The translations under genes were made by a program, and so were the position numbers. A model generated the notes under the pieces. The model did not search any database. It had not been told where the DNA came from and worked only from the letters and a program-made list of their open reading frames with translations. 64,000 nucleotides of DNA from Sporosarcina gallistercoris (GTDB lineage: Bacteria > Bacillota > Bacilli > Bacillales_A > Planococcaceae), in contig NZ_JACSQY010000006.1 in assembly GCF_014836415.1 (NCBI RefSeq), positions 1 to 64,000 on the forward strand. Reading direction: 5' to 3'. Of the stretch, positions 29,524 to 39,700 are shown in pieces (the first letter of the stretch is position 1; each line of letters starts with the position of its first letter).

Positions 29524-30642
29524 TCATACCTCGATATTACGATCTTTCCATTTGACTGAACGTAATATATGTACTCGGAACAAGGAATATAAAAAGACGC
29601 TCGTGAAAAATAGGAAAAGTATCGGGAAGAAGATGAAAATCGGCCATTTAAAATTCCCGCACCTTCGTGCAAACCAGCCTGTTTGCACCGCATAGAGTGC
29701 ATATAAGGACGCGGTCAGCAGAATACGTACAGAATCTCCTGCAAGTAAAGAGGAAATGAGTTCTCCTACACTAATGAAGCTGCCGGATATCCATATAATG
29801 ACCATCAGCAAAATGACGGGATGTGTGGATTGGGAACCGATCGCAAAGCTTTTGCACCAGCCCTCCACCATACTTTTAAACCCTTCCGGATACATGCGGA
29901 ACGAGATCGTACCTTTCCCACCTAAACAATGAACAGGCAAGTCGTGATCCAGAAAAGCTTGACCGAGTGCCAGATCATCCATAATCGCGCTTTGGATTTT
30001 TTCGTGGCCGCCTGTTGAAAAGTAATCGTCCCGGTCGCAAAGAATGCAGGGCCCGAATGAGCCGGCAGTTTTAAAGCGTCGTTTCCCAACTGAAAACAAA
30101 TTCATCCCGACAATAACAACGATATTGAAGACTGCTGAAAGGTTTTCATACAGTCGATAGACGGTGTGAAAGGGCTGGAGTGAAAGAATCCCTTTCGCTC
30201 CTTTTTGTTGATAGAGCAGCAAAATCTTTTCCAAGCCATCGTCCCCGCTAAAATACGTATCCGCATCCAGAAATAACAGCCATTGTCCTGTTGCCTGTTG
30301 AGCGCCTTGCCAGCAAGCCATCGACTTGCCGGCACCAGCTTGCTCCGCGCGATTGAAAATCACTTTTGCCCCGTACGCAGTCGCAATGTCGACCGTCTTG
30401 TCGGATGAATGATCATCTACCACCAGAAGCTCGAAAGATTGAAAGTTCTGTTGCTGCAACGAACGTAATAATGGTTGAATCCGCCCGGCCTCATTGCGGG
30501 CTGGGACAATAATGGAAACCCATGGCAGGGAAGTGTGAGCTCCTTTCCGAGAATTGGGAACAGGCAATGACCAAAACACGAGAAGGCCGATCAAAACGGC
30601 CAAAATACCCACTATAAGAGTAACTCCATCTGAAATCGCCAT
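29524..30642 (-). CDS. Family 2 glycosyltransferase, CrtQ-like
   Basis: A 372-residue membrane-associated GT2 enzyme. One N-terminal helix (about 4-26) is followed by the GT-A domain with W-V-S-I-I-V-P-A-R-N-E, D-D-H-S-S-D-K-T and the metal-binding D-A-D motif (L-D-A-D-T), then three C-terminal hydrophobic segments. It resembles the glycosyltransferase that glucosylates diaponeurosporenoate in staphyloxanthin synthesis. As the last gene of the carotenoid operon it probably glycosylates the C30 acid. The start at 30642 follows a GGGAGGGAGG box; an upstream TTG at 30708 has none. Confidence 0.82.
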   Translation of the reverse strand: MAISDGVTLIVGILAVLIGLLVFWSLPVPNSRKGAHTSLPWVSIIVPARNEAGRIQPLLRSLQQQNFQSFELLVVDDHSSDKTVDIATAYGAKVIFNRAEQAGAGKSMACWQGAQQATGQWLLFLDADTYFSGDDGLEKILLLYQQKGAKGILSLQPFHTVYRLYENLSAVFNIVVIVGMNLFSVGKRRFKTAGSFGPCILCDRDDYFSTGGHEKIQSAIMDDLALGQAFLDHDLPVHCLGGKGTISFRMYPEGFKSMVEGWCKSFAIGSQSTHPVILLMVIIWISGSFISVGELISSLLAGDSVRILLTASLYALYAVQTGWFARRCGNFKWPIFIFFPILFLFFTSVFLYSLFRVHILRSVKWKDRNIEV

Positions 30643-30704
30643 CTCCTCCCTCCCGTATAAGTGAATGAATAAATGGCTCATCACAATCGCCATGAAATTG
30701 TACG

Positions 30705-32222
30705 TCAATAACCAAAGAGAATCCCCTGATCATCACTGATCAGTTCTTGTGCAGCGATCTTAGCAGACATCAAGACAATCGGAACGCCTGCTCCGGGGTG
30801 CGTGCTGCTGCCCGTGAAATACAGATTGGAACAGTCTTTTGCTTTACTTTGAGGACGTAAATGGCTGCTTTGGAGCATAGTGGGCAGCAACCCGAAAGCA
30901 GCGCCATTATAAGCATTGAACTTGGATTCGAAATCGAGGGGAGTCATACATTTTTCTGTGACGATCTCGTCCTCTATTTTTTCAAACCCTTTTATGGATT
31001 TCAGCGTATTTAACAAATAGGAACGGTAATCGGCAATCGTTTCATCGTTCCATTCATATTTGGAAGTGGCGACATTGGAAACTGGCATCATGATGTACAG
31101 CCCGTCTTTGCCTGCAGGAGCTAACGATGGATCCAATTTGGATGCGATATAGACATAAAAAGAAGCTTTTGTCAGTTTGTTCCCCTCAAAAATATCGTGC
31201 ATATTTTTCTCCAGGTTTTCGTCAAACACAAAATTATGGATGTGGTCTATTGTTTCATATTTGCGATCCATCCCTAGGTACAACACCAAGCAGGAACAAG
31301 AATACTTCATGCTGTCGATTTTGCGGTCTGTATACTTACCTTTCGCTTGCTTGTCCTGAACCAGGTGTTTCATCGCATACGGAAAGTCTGCATTGCAGAC
31401 AACATAGTCCGCTGGGATTGCGTTTCCATCCACCCGAATTCCGATCGCCTGTTGATGTTCGATTAGAATTTCGTCTACAGGAGCATTGTAATGGACAGTT
31501 CCGCCGAGTTCTTGAAACAGCCGCTCCATGGATGCAGCCATCGTATACATCCCGCCCTTGATAAACCATATTCCGTACAGGAACTGGATCATGGGAATCA
31601 TCGTGTAAAACGAAGGGCTCTGGATTGGTGAAATTCCGATGTAAAGCGTCTGGAAACTGATGATCTGTTTCAATCGTTCATCTTTTATATAATTGCCGAT
31701 GAACTGATTCGCGCTTCCGCTGACCTTCATGCCCCTTCCTTTTTTCAACATGGAAAGATTATAAAAATCACTTTGTTTACGGAACGGTCTTTGGATGATG
31801 TTGTCCATCGCGACGTTGTAGCCTTTATAAATCTCACTTAAATAACTGAGAAACCCCGCAGCATCCTCTTGGCTGAATGACTCGATCGTCTGTGTCCAGT
31901 CAACGAGATTACTCGAAACGTCGATAGGGTGGGAAGAATCCTTACTAAAATAGACTCGATACATCGGATCCAGCTTTTCCATCGGAATGTAGTCATCAGG
32001 ATTGCGTCCGCAAAGTTGAAACAGTTCCCGATAGATGTCCGGCATCATCACAAGGCTCGGCCCCAAGTCGAATCGATAGCCATCCATTTCAATTCGGTTC
32101 ATCTTTCCTCCTGGAGTCGACTCCTTTTCATATAAATCCACCTGATATCCTGCGTGCTGCAGACGAATGGCACTGGCGAGGCCAGCCACACCTGCGCCGA
32201 CCACAATCACTTTTTTCCCCAA
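30705..32222 (-). CDS. crtN: Phytoene desaturase family protein, diapophytoene desaturase CrtN-like
   Basis: A 505-residue CrtI-family FAD flavoprotein with N-terminal dinucleotide-binding motif V-V-G-A-G-V-A-G-L-A. It likely desaturates 4,4'-diapophytoene to diaponeurosporene or diapolycopene. The family C-terminal FAD motif (F-T-G-S-S-T-H-P-G-A-G-V-P) is present. The start is a TTG at 32222, seven bases after AGGAG; the frame extends to 32279 without a better signal. It is second in the minus-strand operon. CrtN and CrtP functions were assigned by comparison of internal motifs and could be swapped. Confidence 0.83.
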   Translation of the reverse strand: MGKKVIVVGAGVAGLASAIRLQHAGYQVDLYEKESTPGGKMNRIEMDGYRFDLGPSLVMMPDIYRELFQLCGRNPDDYIPMEKLDPMYRVYFSKDSSHPIDVSSNLVDWTQTIESFSQEDAAGFLSYLSEIYKGYNVAMDNIIQRPFRKQSDFYNLSMLKKGRGMKVSGSANQFIGNYIKDERLKQIISFQTLYIGISPIQSPSFYTMIPMIQFLYGIWFIKGGMYTMAASMERLFQELGGTVHYNAPVDEILIEHQQAIGIRVDGNAIPADYVVCNADFPYAMKHLVQDKQAKGKYTDRKIDSMKYSCSCLVLYLGMDRKYETIDHIHNFVFDENLEKNMHDIFEGNKLTKASFYVYIASKLDPSLAPAGKDGLYIMMPVSNVATSKYEWNDETIADYRSYLLNTLKSIKGFEKIEDEIVTEKCMTPLDFESKFNAYNGAAFGLLPTMLQSSHLRPQSKAKDCSNLYFTGSSTHPGAGVPIVLMSAKIAAQELISDDQGILFGY

Positions 32223-32279
32223 TGCGTATCTCCTCTTTTCTTCAAATCCACTATCAAATAGGACTCCTTCCGTTCGCAA

Positions 32280-33776
32280 TCAGTCCGTTCTTCGATCCCT
32301 TGCAACAATTTGGTCACGGACTTGCTGACCGCTTAGCGTCACCATCGGCATGCCACCCCCTGGGTTAACTGTTCCACCAACGAAATAGAGATTATCATAC
32401 CGTTCACTATGCTTAGGATGCTTGAATCCTTTGTTCATCTTTTTATCGGAAAGTGTTCCGTAAATGGCGCCTCGATCCGACCAATACGTCCTTCTGATGT
32501 CTTCAGGAGTCCAAATATCCTGTGTCACAATATTCTTCCGTAAATCCGTCAACCCCATCTTTTCCAGTTTAATCAAAACCCGGGTAGCAAACTTTTCATA
32601 GTCCCGATGTGTCAATGGTTTGTCCTGGATATGGGGGATGTGAGGTAACACTTTTATATTTTCACACCCCTCAGGTGCTTGGGAAGGGTCTGTCTTGTTG
32701 ACGTTTACTAGATAGATGACGGGATCATCTGGAAGTTTGTGCTGGTGGAAGATTTTTTTCATTTGCCGCTTTTGATTCTTTGCAAAAAAGAAATTATGAT
32801 GGCTCAGCTGTGGATACTTTTTCTTCACACCTAAATGCATGACGAGACCAGAACTGGAAGGTTCAAATTTCTTTTTTAACTTGTTCACATACTTTTTGTC
32901 TTCCTGAAGCAGCTGTTCATAAACCGGAATCACTTCCATATTGGAAATGTAATAATCCGCAGTCACTGTAGTGCCATCTTCTAGAACGGCTCCCGTAATC
33001 TTGCCATCCGCTTTTGTCAGCCGGATAATGGCTTGTCCCGTATGGAAGTTGACCCCGATTTCTTGGGCAAGATCTACCATCCCTTTACCGAGCAGATGCA
33101 TGCCGCCAGGGACATACCAAGCGCCCTGGTCTTGCTGCATGTAAATCATCATGTTCAGTAACGCGGGTGCGTCATAAGGGGAAGAGCCCACGTATTTACT
33201 GAAATATGAGAGCATATCCCGGAATTGTTTGTTGCTGATTCTCTTATCAATGGCCTGATGGACCGTAGAAAACAGGTCGAAATTTTTAAACGTACTCGCG
33301 ACGCCGTGAAATTCTCCAATTTCTTTCGTACTGTCGAGACCTTTGTTGAAATACCCTTTTTCAATCGTGTTATAGAGATTCTCTGAGTAGCTGAGCAATT
33401 TTTTGAACTGCCGGATATCCCTTTTGTTCAATGAAGGATTTTTAGTCTCCATGTCTTGCAGATTTTCATACAAGTCAATAACGTTCCCGTCAGGAAAGAA
33501 CGAACGCCACTGATGATTCAACTTAACGGTCGGCACATAATCCTTCATCTGCTTTCCGCTGCCTGTAAACAACCGTTCAAACACTTTGGGCATCGTTAAA
33601 ATCGAAGGACCAAGGTCAAAGCCGAATCCATCTTGTTCAAGACGATTCAATTTACCTCCAATGTGACGATTTTTTTCATACAATGAGACCTTATATCCGT
33701 TTTGTGCGAGTGAGATGGCTGCCGACAAACCTCCGAGGCCGCCCCCAATTACTAAAATAGTTTTACCAGTTGACAA
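32280..33776 (-). CDS. crtP: Diaponeurosporene oxygenase CrtP-like flavoprotein
   Basis: A 498-residue CrtI-family flavoenzyme (N-terminal [11 protein letters not shown]-terminal [13 protein letters not shown]). The [12 protein letters not shown] segment resembles CrtP/CrtNb, which oxidises the terminal methyl of diaponeurosporene. It is the first gene of the carotenoid operon. The start is uncertain: TTG 33776 is at proper spacing from AAAGGTG, while ATG 33785 directly abuts it. No dehydrosqualene synthase (crtM), acyltransferase or aldehyde dehydrogenase gene accompanies it here. Confidence 0.8.
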   Translation of the reverse strand: MSTGKTILVIGGGLGGLSAAISLAQNGYKVSLYEKNRHIGGKLNRLEQDGFGFDLGPSILTMPKVFERLFTGSGKQMKDYVPTVKLNHQWRSFFPDGNVIDLYENLQDMETKNPSLNKRDIRQFKKLLSYSENLYNTIEKGYFNKGLDSTKEIGEFHGVASTFKNFDLFSTVHQAIDKRISNKQFRDMLSYFSKYVGSSPYDAPALLNMMIYMQQDQGAWYVPGGMHLLGKGMVDLAQEIGVNFHTGQAIIRLTKADGKITGAVLEDGTTVTADYYISNMEVIPVYEQLLQEDKKYVNKLKKKFEPSSSGLVMHLGVKKKYPQLSHHNFFFAKNQKRQMKKIFHQHKLPDDPVIYLVNVNKTDPSQAPEGCENIKVLPHIPHIQDKPLTHRDYEKFATRVLIKLEKMGLTDLRKNIVTQDIWTPEDIRRTYWSDRGAIYGTLSDKKMNKGFKHPKHSERYDNLYFVGGTVNPGGGMPMVTLSGQQVRDQIVARDRRTD

Positions 33777-33839
33777 GTGTCTCATCACCTTTCCGATTAT
33801 TGAAAACATCTCTAATGGAGAAGTTGCACATAGATTCAT

Positions 33840-34412
33840 TTTCTTTGTAATAATTTGAACATTAAGTGTACCATGATGTATGTTTTTATGTATCTGTTAG
33901 ATAAAAGTCACTTCAACGTCGTATTATCCTTAGTAAAGTCCGAATAAGATTTCAATATCTTCAATAAACATAGTTTAATTATGGTATGATTTTCCTTGTA
34001 TAGCAAGCGAGATTTCATTAAAAGAGGAATGACGAGATTATAGCTCAATTAATGGAGCAAACCAAAGATTGCAAGAGAGTCTTGAAAAATGGATCATTCG
34101 TGAACTTCAAAAATTCGCTCCTGATTTTACAGACCAATTTATGATCGCGATAGACGGCTAGTATACAGAAGGAGAAAAAACAATAGTCATTGAATGAGTG
34201 GATAACGTATTAGAGCCATATGGCGTCCGCTTATTCAATGGGTTTTCAATAGGGAAGCATAGTAACTGAACATGTCCAGCAAGTGAGCAACACCATTCTA
34301 TGCGCAATCCAAATCCCCCGGATTGAGCGCCTTAAAAGGAGCCTCGTACGCATGAATCGTCCAATTTAAACTCCCTACTTTTAAAAGAAAGACTTTTAAA
34401 AATGGGGGATAC
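33840..34412. other. Intergenic region with an unidentified decayed ORF
   Basis: This stretch holds the upstream region of the carotenoid operon and, at about 34030-34270, a decayed plus-strand reading frame. A 40-codon open segment (reading Y-S-S-I-N-G-A-N-Q-R-L-Q then K-F-A-P-D-F) ends at a TAG near 34159, resumes, hits a TGA near 34195 and ends after a G-F-S-I-G-K-H segment. A RAGAGG-type box and an ATG precede it but stop after four codons. I do not recognise the parent family. Confidence 0.5.
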
Positions 34413-35618
34413 ATGATGAAATTGAATAAGAATTTTACGCTGTTAGTTACAGGGGAGTCCATTGCCAATATCGGTGATGTCTTGTATATGGTCAGCTTGA
34501 TCAGTATGGTGTTTGCACTTACAGGATCAGCTGGTGCTGCATCCGTTGTACCATTCACCATTACATCATCCATGTTCGTCTCGAGTTTGTTGACACCGCT
34601 TCTAATCGGAAGGGTGAACTTGAAATGGCTACTGGCAGGTTCTCAAATTGGGAAGACGGTTTTACTTTTAGTACTCGGTGCAGTAGTGGCAATGCTCACA
34701 GTCGAGAACTACTTTTACGTGTTTTTTGTAGTGGCGGGAATTGCTCTTCTGGACGGAGTTGCAACGCCTATCCGACAAACGTTGACACCGCATTATGTGG
34801 AGCCTGATGATCTATTGAGAGCGAATGGTATAGCTCAAACGATTACTCAGATGATCCAAATGGGAATGTGGTTCGTGGGCAGTTTGTTCTTACTGATAGT
34901 CAATGCGCAGCAGCTTATATGGATCACGGGTGGTTTATTCGCTTTGTCCAGTATTATTCTATGTTTTCTCCAATCGGTATCCAAGCCGACTCGCGTATCT
35001 GAAAGAAAACTGGAACAGATTCAAGAAGGATGGAAGACGCTCTGGAAGGTTCCGGTATTGCGGAGGATTGCCGTGATGGATGGATTGGAAACGATTGCAG
35101 GAACCGTCTGGATTGCAGCAATTCTCCTAGTCTTCGTCACAGACGCATTGCACGCAGCCGAAAAATGGTGGGGATTCATCAACGGGGCATTCTTTGCAGG
35201 ACTGATTGCCGGTAGTCTCTATTGTGTCAAGTACGCTTCGCAAGTTGAAAAGAGGCTAGGAACCCATATACTGGTAGGGGCTGTCATGAGTTGTGTGATA
35301 ACGTTTCTTTTCGGATTCAGCAAGTTGCCAGTGCTTGCACTTCTGTTTTCGTTTGCAGTCGGACTATTTGGGCAGATGAAATCGATTCCGCAGGAGACCG
35401 TTATCCAGACGAGCGTGCCTAAAGAGAAATTGTCGACGGTTTACACCTCTCTCGGTGCCCTTTCAACAGGGATATTCGGAATCTCTTCACTCGGCATGGG
35501 GATTCTGGCCGATTGGCTTGGCATCCAGTCCGTGTTTCTAGTTTCCGGTCTGCTGCTCGCTATCGTCAGCATCATCGTAATCCGCAGTAGGGGAATTTTT
35601 GTGAGACATATCGTATAA
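34413..35618 (+). CDS. MFS transporter
   Basis: A 401-residue major facilitator with about twelve hydrophobic segments. It resembles the MefA/enterobactin-exporter-like subgroup (drug or macrolide efflux type) in size and layout; the substrate is unknown. The GGGGGA box serves ATG 34413 or the adjoining ATG 34416. It is a single gene, downstream of a decayed region and not linked to a regulator. Confidence 0.85.
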   Translation: MMKLNKNFTLLVTGESIANIGDVLYMVSLISMVFALTGSAGAASVVPFTITSSMFVSSLLTPLLIGRVNLKWLLAGSQIGKTVLLLVLGAVVAMLTVENYFYVFFVVAGIALLDGVATPIRQTLTPHYVEPDDLLRANGIAQTITQMIQMGMWFVGSLFLLIVNAQQLIWITGGLFALSSIILCFLQSVSKPTRVSERKLEQIQEGWKTLWKVPVLRRIAVMDGLETIAGTVWIAAILLVFVTDALHAAEKWWGFINGAFFAGLIAGSLYCVKYASQVEKRLGTHILVGAVMSCVITFLFGFSKLPVLALLFSFAVGLFGQMKSIPQETVIQTSVPKEKLSTVYTSLGALSTGIFGISSLGMGILADWLGIQSVFLVSGLLLAIVSIIVIRSRGIFVRHIV

Positions 35619-35834
35619 GGAGGTGCCTATGCGTCACACAATTGGGAAGCAATGTAGAATTGCTTCCTTTTCGTCTTGCGCAAACAACTCCAGATATACC
35701 GATAACTTAATAGAAATCAGCACTAATCTTTAAAGCCGCCAGCCTTTTAAATCATGAAAGTTGTGACACTATTCAATTGAACACTTCTTATATTCAAAGA
35801 ATGCGATGTTAGAGGCATACTGTAAATTATTAAA

Positions 35835-36005
35835 GTTGTGTATGAACAAAGCGTGGTATCATTTGAACTAGCTAAACAGTGTGAACAACTGCTCAGTGTG
35901 TTGAAAACACGATTTGAGTAGAAAATGCATCGTCATACAGATTTAGAGTGGACAACTATCTAAGCAAAGCACGATGCGAAACTTGAGAAAATCGGGACAC
36001 TGAGG
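35835..36005 (+). pseudogene. Relic copy of the DUF4256 gene 5' region
   Basis: This segment aligns with the promoter and first ~65 codons of the intact DUF4256 gene at 39769. TGTATGAACAAA and GGTATCATTTGAACTA are shared upstream. After an internal deletion of about 70 bases, the relic resumes at TGTGAACAACTGCTCAGTG (intact gene: TGTGAAGAACTGCTTAGTG) and continues through the equivalents of R-F-E-D-N-M-H-R-H. It carries in-frame stops (TAG after the R-F-E equivalent) and cannot code for a protein. Nothing else is recognisable in the 400-base gap. Confidence 0.85.
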
Positions 36006-36021
36006 AAAAGGGGAGACGAAT

Positions 36022-37239
36022 ATGGATGTAAAGATACTAAAAGAGAAGTTAGCTGGAATTGAAGAAAGTTATCGGGAAACATTCCAGACAATGAGTGACC
36101 ATTTATTTCACCATCCGGAACTTAGCGGGGAGGAATATGATTCTGCTAAGTATTTAGCTCAAGTCATGGAGTCTTTCGATTTTACCGTCCGATTTCCTTA
36201 TCCGGATACTCAAGAACTGGAAACCGCTTTTATTGCAGAGTTTGGAACAGGAGATGGACCGACGATTGCTTTTTTAGCAGAATATGATGCATTGCCTGGG
36301 TATAATACGCCCTCAGGAAATGGACATGCGTGTGGACATAATTGGATTGCTTCGACAATGTGTGGAAGTGCAATCGTGTTGTCGAAATTACAAGAACACT
36401 TTGACGGAAGAATCCTTCTAATCGGAACACCCGCTGAAGAAACGTATGGCGGGAAAATCAATATGTTGAAAGAAGGAGCGTTTGAGGGCGTTGACATTGT
36501 TTTTCAAGCGCACCTAGCAAATGAGACAGTCATTGACTCCGCGGCGTTAGCGATGACGGATTATGAATTCGAATTTATTGGGAAAGCAGCACATGCTGCA
36601 TCGTATCCTGAAAACGGCATTAACGCATTGGATGCTGTGCAGTTGACCTTCATGGGCATTAACGCACTGCGCCAACATGTAAGGCAGGACGTTCGAATCC
36701 ATGGCATCGTAAAAGAAGGTGGCACGGCAACGAACATAACTCCGGATAGAGGGATTTGTCATATCACGGTACGTTCTCAGGATCGAGAGTATTTAAAGCA
36801 TGTAAGTTCGCGTGTAATTGAGTGTGGTAGAGGTGCGGGTATCATGACGGGTGCCGAATTTACCTATCGCCAACTAGGGAACTCTTTTGATGACTTACTA
36901 AATGTACCGTCTTTAATGGAACTGACGAAAATGAATTTTGTGGATGTTGGAATTACACATTTCACTTCACAAAAGGATGCACCGACACCGGGTTCAACAG
37001 ATATTGGAAATGTGAGCTACAACTGTCCGACATTGTATGTTGAAGTCGATTTAGAAGCAGATAAGCCATTTTTTGTTCATGAAGAAGAGGCGTTGCGTTA
37101 TGTGAATTCCCATTATGCGTATGTAAAAATGTCCCAAGTGATTCGGGCATTTTCTGCGAGCGCACTCGAATTGTATTTAGATCCTGTACGTTTAGAGGCC
37201 ATAAAGAGAGAACATAGGCAAATACGAGAAAAGAAATAA
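36022..37239 (+). CDS. M20 family amidohydrolase (AbgB-like)
   Basis: A 405-residue M20D-type metallohydrolase that cleaves N-acyl amino acids or aminobenzoyl-glutamate-like amides. Metal-site motifs are visible: A-E-Y-D-A-L near residue 90, N-G-H-A-C-G-H-N near 101 and P-A-E-E-T-Y-G-G near 137, with the catalytic Glu in E-E. The dimerisation domain lies in the middle. The precise substrate is unknown. It is a single gene following the DUF4256 relic. Confidence 0.88.
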   Translation: MDVKILKEKLAGIEESYRETFQTMSDHLFHHPELSGEEYDSAKYLAQVMESFDFTVRFPYPDTQELETAFIAEFGTGDGPTIAFLAEYDALPGYNTPSGNGHACGHNWIASTMCGSAIVLSKLQEHFDGRILLIGTPAEETYGGKINMLKEGAFEGVDIVFQAHLANETVIDSAALAMTDYEFEFIGKAAHAASYPENGINALDAVQLTFMGINALRQHVRQDVRIHGIVKEGGTATNITPDRGICHITVRSQDREYLKHVSSRVIECGRGAGIMTGAEFTYRQLGNSFDDLLNVPSLMELTKMNFVDVGITHFTSQKDAPTPGSTDIGNVSYNCPTLYVEVDLEADKPFFVHEEEALRYVNSHYAYVKMSQVIRAFSASALELYLDPVRLEAIKREHRQIREKK

Positions 37240-37341
37240 GAAAACGGCCTATAAAGAAAGTTTCCGATGTATGTTGTTATAACGCTTTTGAAAATCATCG
37301 CAAATTCGGATAAGAAATGAGATCACCCCCTTCTTATAATT

Positions 37342-38592
37342 ATGAGGAGGGAGGAGATTATTATTAAACAACTATCAAAAGATCCATATACAGTCTATCT
37401 CAACATGGCTTTTCTATCGCAATTATTTTTCACCTTAATCGTAACCGTGAATTTGCTGTACCAAGTGTATACGGTCAAGCTCGATCCGCTGCAGCTGGTG
37501 CTCGTCGGGACAGTCTTGGAGCTGACCGTCTTTCTTTTTGAAATTCCGACAGGCGTCGTTTCGGATTTGAAAAGCCGTAAACTTTCGATTGTCATTGGTT
37601 ATATCCTTATTGGTGTCGGCTTTTTGATAGAAGGATTGTTTCCGTATTTTTCTGCGGTAATAGTAGCTCAAGTCGTTTGGGGAATCGGATATACGTTCAC
37701 TAGTGGAGCGCGTCAAGCATGGATTGCAGATGAAATAGGAGAAGAACGCGCTTCAGAGGCATTCGTGCGCGGTGCGAAAATGGAAAATCTGTCGCAAGTC
37801 ATCGCAATTCCTTTAAGTATCGCAATTGGCTATATGATGATCAGACTGCCGATCATTATCGGAGGGCTCTGTACGGTGGGGCTAGCTGTATATTTAATGG
37901 TAGCTATGAGGGAGGAGAATTTTAAACCGCTAAAGAGAGAGACGCAGTTAACAGGATGGGGAAGTATGAAAGACAACCTGCAGCAACTCATCGTCCAATT
38001 CAAAGTGAGTGTGGTTATGAGAACTCTTATCTTAATCGCCTTGTTTGTCGGCTTCTACAGTGAAGGATTTGACCGATTATGGGTATCTCACTTATTGGAA
38101 GTGGTGAATCTATCTTCGTTGACTCAGGAAAAATTGGTGATTCTTACAGGAGGGATTCAGTTTGTCGTCGTTCTCGTTTCCTTTACTGCATTGCATGTCG
38201 TAAATCGTAGTACTATCCACCAAAATCTTAATCAGATCTACCTGGTCCTTTTTATGGCAAGCTTAGTAATCATCCTTTCATTAATCGGATTTGCTACTTC
38301 CACATCTGTGCTTGTCTTATTAGGTTTTTTTATCATGATTCAAGTTACACGAACCATCATGTACCCGCTAGAAGATATTTGGCTAAACAAAATCATTCCG
38401 GATTCTTCAACTAGAGCGACATTCTTCTCGGTAAAAGGCCAAGCAGATGCCATCGGTCAAATAGGCGGTGCTCCGTTAATCGGGTTGGTTGCTACCCGCT
38501 ATACCATCAAAACAGCATTAATCGTCAGTGCAATCCTTCTGACACCTGTATTGTACTTTTATCGGATCCTACTAAAAAGAAAGCAGGAATAG
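37342..38592 (+). CDS. MFS transporter
   Basis: A 416-residue major facilitator with about twelve membrane segments and a central cytoplasmic loop near residue 200. The substrate is unknown. The first codons (M-R-R-E-E) read through an AGGAGGGAGGAG sequence that itself looks like a ribosome binding site, so true initiation may be a few codons later, at a non-canonical ATT codon, or at ATG 37342. Its stop codon lies inside a hairpin shared with the convergent AraC gene. Confidence 0.83.
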   Translation: MRREEIIIKQLSKDPYTVYLNMAFLSQLFFTLIVTVNLLYQVYTVKLDPLQLVLVGTVLELTVFLFEIPTGVVSDLKSRKLSIVIGYILIGVGFLIEGLFPYFSAVIVAQVVWGIGYTFTSGARQAWIADEIGEERASEAFVRGAKMENLSQVIAIPLSIAIGYMMIRLPIIIGGLCTVGLAVYLMVAMREENFKPLKRETQLTGWGSMKDNLQQLIVQFKVSVVMRTLILIALFVGFYSEGFDRLWVSHLLEVVNLSSLTQEKLVILTGGIQFVVVLVSFTALHVVNRSTIHQNLNQIYLVLFMASLVIILSLIGFATSTSVLVLLGFFIMIQVTRTIMYPLEDIWLNKIIPDSSTRATFFSVKGQADAIGQIGGAPLIGLVATRYTIKTALIVSAILLTPVLYFYRILLKRKQE

Positions 38593-38614
38593 CTAACTTC
38601 CTTGCTTTCTTTCT
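38577..38614. terminator. Shared terminator overlapping two convergent stop codons
   Basis: GAAAGCAGGAA and TTCCTTGCTTTC pair around an 8-base loop, flanked by A- and T-runs. The stop codons of the MFS gene (38590-38592) and the AraC gene (38593-38595) both lie within it. Confidence 0.83.
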
Positions 38615-39513
38615 TTAATTGGAAGAAATATCTCCATATAGATTTTATCATATTCCCAGTCATGACAATGTTCATCGTAGTACTCAAAGTCATAACAGGT
38701 TTCATCGACTTCATAAGAGGAGTGAGGAAGCCAATCGTCTAAAATATACTGCCATGTTCCAGCAATCGAAACGGCAAAGTCTTCTGCATAAACGAGTGGA
38801 GTACGGAAAATAGCATAAGTCGTGGAAGGGATTGTCAATTTAGTCCATCCGTCAGGAAGAGAAGTACCATTATCGTAGTTCACAGCAAACAAATAGGTGA
38901 AACCATCCTCAAATTCGTCACTTCTCAAATTGAGACAGTATTCCCCATGTGTTTCGGGAGCTAATGCCTCATATAATGTCCGTTCAATGGATTCATCAGG
39001 AAAAAGCTTTTGAATCCAAAGGGCTGGAGAGTCGCGTGTGTAAGAAATATTGTGAATGGACCTTTCAACTGTTTTCCCGGCGATCGTAAAAGAACTTCTA
39101 CTCACGATTTTTGGCTGCATCACAATGCCACCTACCTTTTGTTGTACAAGGCGACTCAAATCGATTTTTTGAGGGAGTGAGCTAGGACAATGCTGTCTAT
39201 ATAATCGGGGAGGGCTACCAAAACACTTCTTAAATGCCTTCGTAAATCCAGCGTGTGTTTCAAATCCATACGTTAATGCAATCTCAATGACCTTTTTCCC
39301 TTGAGCTAAATCATACAAAGCATATTGCAACTTCCGTTTCAATACGTAATCCATCAACGTATAGCCGGTATGTCTTTCAAAAATCCGGTTAAAGTGATAC
39401 GGAGAGTACCTAGCAATGTCAGCTAAAAGATCAGGAGTTAGCTCTTCTTGAATGTGCTCTTCTATGTAATCGATCACTTGTTGAACGTTAACTAATCCTA
39501 AAATACGAATCAC
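38593..39513 (-). CDS. AraC family regulator with GyrI-like effector domain
   Basis: A 306-residue regulator. The two helix-turn-helix units of AraC (about residues 8-108; A-D-I-A-R-Y-S-P-Y-H-F-N-R-I and I-A-L-T-Y-G-F-E-T-H-A-G-F are typical) are followed by a GyrI/BmrR-type effector-binding domain (about 140-300). Such proteins sense amphipathic compounds and control efflux or detoxification genes. It converges on an MFS gene, which may be a target. The start is taken as GTG 39513. Confidence 0.87.
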   Translation of the reverse strand: MIRILGLVNVQQVIDYIEEHIQEELTPDLLADIARYSPYHFNRIFERHTGYTLMDYVLKRKLQYALYDLAQGKKVIEIALTYGFETHAGFTKAFKKCFGSPPRLYRQHCPSSLPQKIDLSRLVQQKVGGIVMQPKIVSRSSFTIAGKTVERSIHNISYTRDSPALWIQKLFPDESIERTLYEALAPETHGEYCLNLRSDEFEDGFTYLFAVNYDNGTSLPDGWTKLTIPSTTYAIFRTPLVYAEDFAVSIAGTWQYILDDWLPHSSYEVDETCYDFEYYDEHCHDWEYDKIYMEIFLPIKERKQGS

Positions 39514-39700
39514 CTCTATTCATCTTAAAGATTGAAAGAAATCTAGTTTCTGAACAGTATGCCAAATGTAAGCTGATTATAGCACATTGTGCATAAGTGA
39601 TTTTCTGTGAAATGAAAAGAAGAATTATGAAAACGCCGCCTTGGCACTGACGAACAAGTCGGTGGGTTACATGAGAAATTCAACTTAGATGAATATTTAA

